From: RGIG464 sp045643185
GTDB taxonomy: Bacteria > Myxococcota_A > Bradymonadia > UBA4248
NCBI GenBank assembly: GCA_045643185.1
Contig: JAZUKH010000008.1
Span: 1-9,459 of the forward strand
Length of the DNA: 9,459 nucleotides
Direction: 5' to 3'
In this document: one piece after another, positions 5,370 to 9,459 of the stretch
Layout of the letters: the number at the start of each line of letters is the position of its first letter
How positions within the stretch are numbered: the first letter of the stretch is position 1
Made by a program: the position numbers and the translations under genes
The notes under the pieces: model-generated
Databases searched by the model: none
What the model saw: the letters and a program-made list of their open reading frames with translations, nothing else
What the model was told of the DNA's origin: nothing

Positions 5370-8060
5370 TTATTCACCGATGGGTTTACGAGGATTCTGG
5401 ACCTGGCACTGAGCGGCTTTGATGATCGAGCGATAGACTTTGCCCGGGGACATGGAGACGCCGGAGAGGCCGATTTCGTGGAGGCGACCGATGGTGTAGA
5501 CATCGCCACCGTGTTCACCGCAGATGAAGATTTCGAATTTAGGATCGATGGCACGAGCGTCACGGACGAAGGTGCGGATCATCTTTTCAACAGCGGGGTG
5601 GATGCTGATGAACGGATGACGTTCGAAGTATTCGTTCTTAACATAGAGCGGGAGGAAGCGATCGGCGTCGTCACGGGAGATGGCGAGGGTCGTCTGGGTG
5701 AGGTCGTTGGTACCGAAGGAAGCGAAGCCGTAGACGGGGTGAACATCATCAGCATAACCAGCTTCTTTGGCGCGGAGGGCGGGAACGATTTCGGAGCCGG
5801 AGATAGCGGCAGCCGGGGTTTCGACCATCGTACCGAGAGCGTAAGGAACCGCGAAGCCCTGTTCTTTCTTGACCTGATCAGCGACTTTGACGACGATCTT
5901 GCGGATCGCGGCAACTTCGGGGGCAATGATAACGAGCGGGATCTCGATTTCGGGTTTGGGGTTTTTGCCTTCTTTGATGAGTTCAGCAGCTGCGTCGAGG
6001 ACAGCTTTGACCTGCATTTCAGGAATTTCGGGGTTGGTGATAGCCATACGGACCGAACGGTGACCGAGCATCGGGTTTTCTTCCTGTTTCAAACCGCTGT
6101 TTTTCGGGAAGAATTCGTGGAGCGGGGCATCGAGGAGACGGAAGGTAACACCATAGCCGTCCATAACTTCCATGGAGTGTTTGAAGTCGGCTTTGGAGAA
6201 TTCGTAGATCGTCTTGAGGGCGGCATCAGCTTTAGCTTTGTCGTTTCCGAAGAGGACTTCCTGGATGTAGGGGAGACGATCGCCGAGGAACATGTGTTCG
6301 GTACGGAAGAGGCCGACGCCACGGGCACCTTTGTTGAAGGCGGGGAGCGTTTCAGCGGCTTCAGCGTTAGCACGAACGTTGAGGGATTTGATTTCCTGGC
6401 ACCAATCGAGAATGGCCTGAGCGGATTCTTCGAGTTTGGTAGGAACGGACATAGGAACTTTACCGAGGTAAACTTCGCCGGTCGTACCAGAGATCGTGAT
6501 ATAGTCACCACGTTTGATGGTGTAACCGTTGCAGGAGAAGGTACCGGCAGCTTTATCGATGGTGATGCAGCTGGCGCCAACGACGGCAGGAATACCCCAA
6601 GCGGTCGCCATGATTGCGGCGTGGGAAACTTTCGTACCGGTGGTGGTGAGGATACCGCGGGAGGCTTTCATACCCTTAACGTCTTCCTGGCTCGTCATAA
6701 CGGTAACGAGGATGGCGTCTTCTTTGTTAGCTTTAGCAGCGAGGGCTTCATCCTGCGTGAAGCAGACTTTACCGCAAGCAGCGCCGGGGGAAGCAGCGGA
6801 ACCGTTAGCGATGACCGTAGCGGCTTTGCGATCTTTCGGTTCGATCTGCGGGAAGAGGAGTTCTTCGAAGCGTTCGGGGTTGACTTTGCAGATCGCTTCT
6901 TCTTTCGTCAAGATACCTTCTTTAACGAGGTTGTAAGCGATAACGGATTCAGCTTTCGCGGAACGTTTACCATCACGGATCTGGAGGAAGTAGAGCGTAG
7001 GAACGCCGTTGACTTCTTCGATCGTGAATTCGGTATCCTGCATATCTTTGCATTTCTTTTCGAGCTTTTCGCCAGTGGCTTTCAGTTCTTCATAGACAGC
7101 GTGGAAGGCGGGATCTTCGTGATCGCGGAGGGCTTCGATGGGGAGGGAGTTACGGATACCGGCGACGACGTCTTCGCCCTGAGCCTGGAAGAGAACCGTA
7201 CCATCGAGGATGTCGTGTTTGATACCCGTGACTTTATCGCGGGTGAAGTAAACGCCTGTTGCGGAACGCGGCGTACGGTTACCGAAGACCATTTCCTGGA
7301 TATTGACAGCGGTACCGAGGCTATCAGGAATACCTTCGAGTTTACGCGTGAAGATAGCGCGTTCGTTGTTCCACGAACGGAAGACAGCTTCGGCAGAAGC
7401 CATGACCTGTTTCTTCGGATCCTGGGGGAATTCATGGCCATATTTGACGTAGATGGCTTTGTATTTGGCGATGAGTTCTTTGAGGTCATCGGCGGTCAGA
7501 TCGAGGTCCGTTTTGGCACCTTTTTCTTTCTTGAACGCGCCGAGGGTTTCTTCAAACGGATCTTCACCATTTTCGTCTTTGATCTGTTCGACGACATCAC
7601 CGTACATCTGGAGGAGACGACGATAGGAGTCACGCCAGAAGCGGGCCGTGTCACCAACAGCGAGGGCGTCGACGATCTTGTCCGTCAAACCGATGTTGAG
7701 GATCGTGTCCATCATACCAGGCATCGAGAATTTGGCGCCGGAACGGGCGGAAACGAGAAGAGGATTCGCCGTATCACCGAATTTTTTGCCAGAGACTTTT
7801 TCCATCTCTTCGAGGCGAGTCATGATCTCATCCTGAAGAGCTTTTTTCATGTGGCCGTTTTCGAGGTCGTTAGCGTGGAAAGTAGGAACGTTGACGACTA
7901 CCGGGCAACGGATATCAAGGATGCAGTGCATGAGGTAAAGGCCATAACCTTTACCACCAAGAAGTTCTTTCAGTTCGTCTTTGGCGACGCCGTTAAATTC
8001 AGGAATCTGAACACCTTTGTGGAAGAAATAGGTGTTTTTGTACTTTGTTCTGTCAAGCAT
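5370..8060 (-). CDS. ppdK: Pyruvate, phosphate dikinase
   Basis: 896 residues from ATG at 8060, close to the usual 870-900; AAGGAG lies 11 bases upstream, and an in-frame GTG at 8069 is only two bases from it and is less likely. The enzyme interconverts pyruvate, ATP and Pi with PEP, AMP and PPi in the cytoplasm. Nucleotide-binding region: ELLGGKG (34-40), SARSGAKFSMPGMMDTI (105-121), GTAVNIQEMVFGNR (249-262), QGEDVVAGIR (294-303), LQIRDGKR (359-366). Swivelling phosphohistidine domain: GILTTTGTKVSHAA with His480. PEP/pyruvate barrel: GVGLFRTEHMF (581-591), VTFRLLDAPLHEF, ENPMLGHRSVRM, SFGTNDLTQTT (781-791), ICGEHGG with acid/base Cys847. The swivel motif is atypical: the family usually has GGMTSHAAVVARGMG, whereas here Val replaces the Thr two residues before His, and ATAWG replaces ARGMG. 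Codons TTA, CTA and TCA are absent throughout, which suggests high expression. It is followed by its own terminator. Confidence 0.97.
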   Translation of the reverse strand: MLDRTKYKNTYFFHKGVQIPEFNGVAKDELKELLGGKGYGLYLMHCILDIRCPVVVNVPTFHANDLENGHMKKALQDEIMTRLEEMEKVSGKKFGDTANPLLVSARSGAKFSMPGMMDTILNIGLTDKIVDALAVGDTARFWRDSYRRLLQMYGDVVEQIKDENGEDPFEETLGAFKKEKGAKTDLDLTADDLKELIAKYKAIYVKYGHEFPQDPKKQVMASAEAVFRSWNNERAIFTRKLEGIPDSLGTAVNIQEMVFGNRTPRSATGVYFTRDKVTGIKHDILDGTVLFQAQGEDVVAGIRNSLPIEALRDHEDPAFHAVYEELKATGEKLEKKCKDMQDTEFTIEEVNGVPTLYFLQIRDGKRSAKAESVIAYNLVKEGILTKEEAICKVNPERFEELLFPQIEPKDRKAATVIANGSAASPGAACGKVCFTQDEALAAKANKEDAILVTVMTSQEDVKGMKASRGILTTTGTKVSHAAIMATAWGIPAVVGASCITIDKAAGTFSCNGYTIKRGDYITISGTTGEVYLGKVPMSVPTKLEESAQAILDWCQEIKSLNVRANAEAAETLPAFNKGARGVGLFRTEHMFLGDRLPYIQEVLFGNDKAKADAALKTIYEFSKADFKHSMEVMDGYGVTFRLLDAPLHEFFPKNSGLKQEENPMLGHRSVRMAITNPEIPEMQVKAVLDAAAELIKEGKNPKPEIEIPLVIIAPEVAAIRKIVVKVADQVKKEQGFAVPYALGTMVETPAAAISGSEIVPALRAKEAGYADDVHPVYGFASFGTNDLTQTTLAISRDDADRFLPLYVKNEYFERHPFISIHPAVEKMIRTFVRDARAIDPKFEIFICGEHGGDVYTIGRLHEIGLSGVSMSPGKVYRSIIKAAQCQVQNPRKPIGE

Positions 8061-8106
8061 GCTCGTCACATCTCCTTAAGTTGGTTAATTGTCTGCCCTC
8101 AAATAC

Positions 8107-8120
8107 GGTCAAAATTGACC
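8107..8120. promoter_or_regulatory. GGTCAA-AA-TTGACC palindrome in the dikinase leader
   Basis: Perfect 6-bp inverted repeats flank an AA centre, about 47 bp upstream of the dikinase ATG. On the minus strand one arm supplies TTGACC, which lies 17 bp from ATTAAC, a weak -35/-10 pairing. The site could be an operator over a promoter; the regulator is unknown. Confidence 0.3.
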
Positions 8121-8208
8121 CGCATTTTTGAGGCGCATAAGAGTCGTGCAATTTTCGTTTTTTTTCAAGACTTATCGAAAGAATTTTCGTCTCTCGACTG
8201 ACGGCTGC

Positions 8209-8237
8209 ATAAAATAAGCACACCGCGAAAAAGGCAA
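8209..8237 (-). promoter_or_regulatory. Candidate sigma70-type promoter for the dikinase
   Basis: On the minus strand TTGCCT (8237-8232) and TTTTAT (8214-8209) are 17 bp apart, each matching four of six consensus bases. It would give a leader of roughly 140 bases. The 8061-8257 gap has no gene and no clear terminator for the upstream lipoprotein gene, so this call is tentative. Confidence 0.2.
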
Positions 8238-8257
8238 GGCTCTTTGAAAAATATTTT

Positions 8258-9385
8258 TTACTTCGGATCGCTCGCCGGATCCGCCCACATGACATGCACA
8301 GGCGTGTTGGGCATCGTCATTTCGTGCAAAATACACCAGCCTTCCTGGCTCTCACCGGGGGCAACGCTCAGCGGATGACCGCCCAAACGTGTCTGGGTTG
8401 ACTGCACGACACAGCTTTGTGGTTTGGCTTCGACCGTCGTGAGCACAAAATTGTGAAGGGCGACGGGGCCGTCATTCGTCACTGTGAGTCGCAGCGCCGT
8501 ATAAGCGTTTGCATGGGGTGGTTGAACGACTTTCATGGACTCGTTCGTCACGCTGACCCTCGACAAAAACTGTTGCCAAGTCGCCGCAAATGCGCCTTGG
8601 GCTGCCAGGCTGCGTTCGTCAAAACGTGCACACACCCAACGGGGTTCGAATGCGCACAACGCGTCGCGTGCCGACAAGGCGGCATCAAAATCACCCCGTT
8701 CGAGTGCCAGACCAAGCTTGTCGAGTTCGCGTCCCCGAACCAGGGGCTGCGCATAGCTGTGTTCGATATCTGAAACAAGTTCGAACGAGTCGCCCATGGT
8801 GCGAAACACGAGTTCGATCGAATGCTCCATAACGTTTTCGGGATGCCACGCCGTTTCGTAGGCTGCCAGCCAGGCATCAAACAAGCCTTGGGATGAGATC
8901 TTGGTGATTTGGGGCAACACGTCGACGGGCACGATCGGCGTCTTCTGCAGAAACGTGTATAAAGCACGTTCGCCCTGACTTTTCGATTCGACGAGTTCGC
9001 ACGTCGTGTGTTTGGCGATAAACTCGGTCGTGGCAAGGTAGTGGGGCAACTGCTCAGCGGGTATCTCGCTTTTAAACGCGGCATCGACGATGCGGATCGC
9101 CTCGCGTTCGCGTGGCGCGAGCCAGGGATCGAGCGCTCCGTATCGAGGCCAGTTTGGAAACTGCGCCACGCTATTTTGACAGATGTGTTGCGCCACGGCG
9201 CTGCGGTCGAGTGGGTCTACACGAATTTCGATGTGAGACGACGCCATGGTCTGCATGTCAAACGTGTCGATAGCATCCAGACCGGTTTTCTGACTATGTC
9301 CATCTGCATCGTGCGTCGGCGATTGACAACCGAATGCCAACGCAGTGAGGCAGATTAGGGAACCAAGTCGATTTTTTAACATCAT
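8258..9385 (-). CDS. Lipoprotein of unknown function
   Basis: 375 residues from ATG at 9385; a second ATG follows directly at 9382. The frame stays open upstream to the window edge, but the lipoprotein signal MMLKNRLGSLICLTALAFGC, with lipid Cys20, fixes the start here. No clear ribosome-binding site precedes it. The mature part holds a mainly alpha-helical-looking stretch rich in Ala, Glu and Arg, with Cys pairs such as ALCAFEPRWVC. A C-terminal segment of about 90 residues alternates hydrophobic strands (ALRLTVTNDGPVALHNFVLTT) and two Cys, resembling a beta-sandwich domain with one disulfide. I do not recognise the family. The gene lies upstream of the dikinase on the same strand with a gap of about 200 bp and no convincing terminator, so partial co-transcription is possible. 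The base composition is GC-richer than the plus-strand gene. Confidence 0.85.
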   Translation of the reverse strand: MMLKNRLGSLICLTALAFGCQSPTHDADGHSQKTGLDAIDTFDMQTMASSHIEIRVDPLDRSAVAQHICQNSVAQFPNWPRYGALDPWLAPREREAIRIVDAAFKSEIPAEQLPHYLATTEFIAKHTTCELVESKSQGERALYTFLQKTPIVPVDVLPQITKISSQGLFDAWLAAYETAWHPENVMEHSIELVFRTMGDSFELVSDIEHSYAQPLVRGRELDKLGLALERGDFDAALSARDALCAFEPRWVCARFDERSLAAQGAFAATWQQFLSRVSVTNESMKVVQPPHANAYTALRLTVTNDGPVALHNFVLTTVEAKPQSCVVQSTQTRLGGHPLSVAPGESQEGWCILHEMTMPNTPVHVMWADPASDPK

Positions 9386-9459
9386 TAAAAATGAGTGAAT
9401 TCGTTGAGCGCTCGCAGTGTCGTCAAAACGACTTGGCGAGCGCAACGTGTGTGTGTGGG

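Noticed and set aside
5295..8201. 968-codon open frame on the plus strand
   Set aside because: It is in exact codon register antisense to the dikinase and results from the absence of TTA, CTA and TCA codons there. The translation is a low-complexity Phe/Asp/Glu/Gly/Arg mix with no recognisable domain.
8241..8258. Possible terminator after the right-hand lipoprotein gene
   Set aside because: Only a weak AT-rich symmetry is present, with no stable stem followed by a T-run in the right order.
9406..9413. GAGCGCTC palindrome upstream of the right-hand lipoprotein gene
   Set aside because: An 8-bp palindrome is expected by chance at this length, and it is not linked to a convincing promoter.
9386..9445. 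N-terminal extension of the right-hand lipoprotein from TTG at 9445
   Set aside because: The extra 20 residues would bury the lipoprotein signal peptide inside the protein. The ATG at 9385 places the basic-hydrophobic-Cys signal at the N-terminus.
9447..9457. GTGTGTGTG run at the right edge
   Set aside because: Too short, and cut by the window end, to judge as a microsatellite or regulatory feature.

Overview
The window reads like a chromosomal stretch from a myxobacteria-related Gram-negative bacterium (Myxococcota/Bradymonadota type). This is inferred from protein style, not from a marker gene: three lipobox-type lipoproteins, a CGNG/CGDG Myxococcus-type cysteine-rich repeat protein with a lamin-tail-like domain, and a lipoprotein carrying the CPNDPNKT...GVCGCG plus DxDNDGxxDC signature common in that group. 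Base composition looks moderate rather than the very high GC of soil myxobacteria, so an anaerobic or host-associated relative is possible but unproven.

Layout: (1) 2-2626, plus strand, is the 3' part of a large modular surface or secreted protein. It has near-identical 34-residue Cys repeats at the left edge, then a lamin-tail-like domain, then Myxococcus-type Cys repeats, then a GLUG/beta-helix-like C-terminal half. Most of it is AT-rich compared with its own repeats and with the rest of the window. (2) 2627-2836 separates this gene from a convergent minus-strand gene and holds three consecutive hairpins of the same bulged design; the last one, in minus-strand order, is an intrinsic terminator. 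(3) 4696-2837, minus strand, is a lipoprotein with a Cys module, a calcium-type loop and a right-handed beta-helix domain. (4) 4697-4939 is a regulatory gap with repeated GGCGAGTT boxes, a possible 31-codon plus-strand ORF, and the terminator of the next minus-strand gene. (5) 5278-4940, minus strand, is a 112-residue Cys-rich lipoprotein whose Cys module matches the one in the beta-helix lipoprotein. (6) 8060-5370, minus strand, is pyruvate phosphate dikinase with its own strong terminator. (7) 9385-8258, minus strand, is an unrecognised 375-residue lipoprotein.

The cell-surface genes do not form an obvious pathway. The two Cys-module lipoproteins and the Cys-repeat protein look like envelope or surface components, perhaps for adhesion or glycan contact. 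The dikinase is a central-metabolism gene (PEP/pyruvate interconversion using PPi/AMP), and its codon choice suggests high expression. It appears to be a separate transcription unit. I see no RNA genes, CRISPR array, insertion sequence, phage or defence genes.
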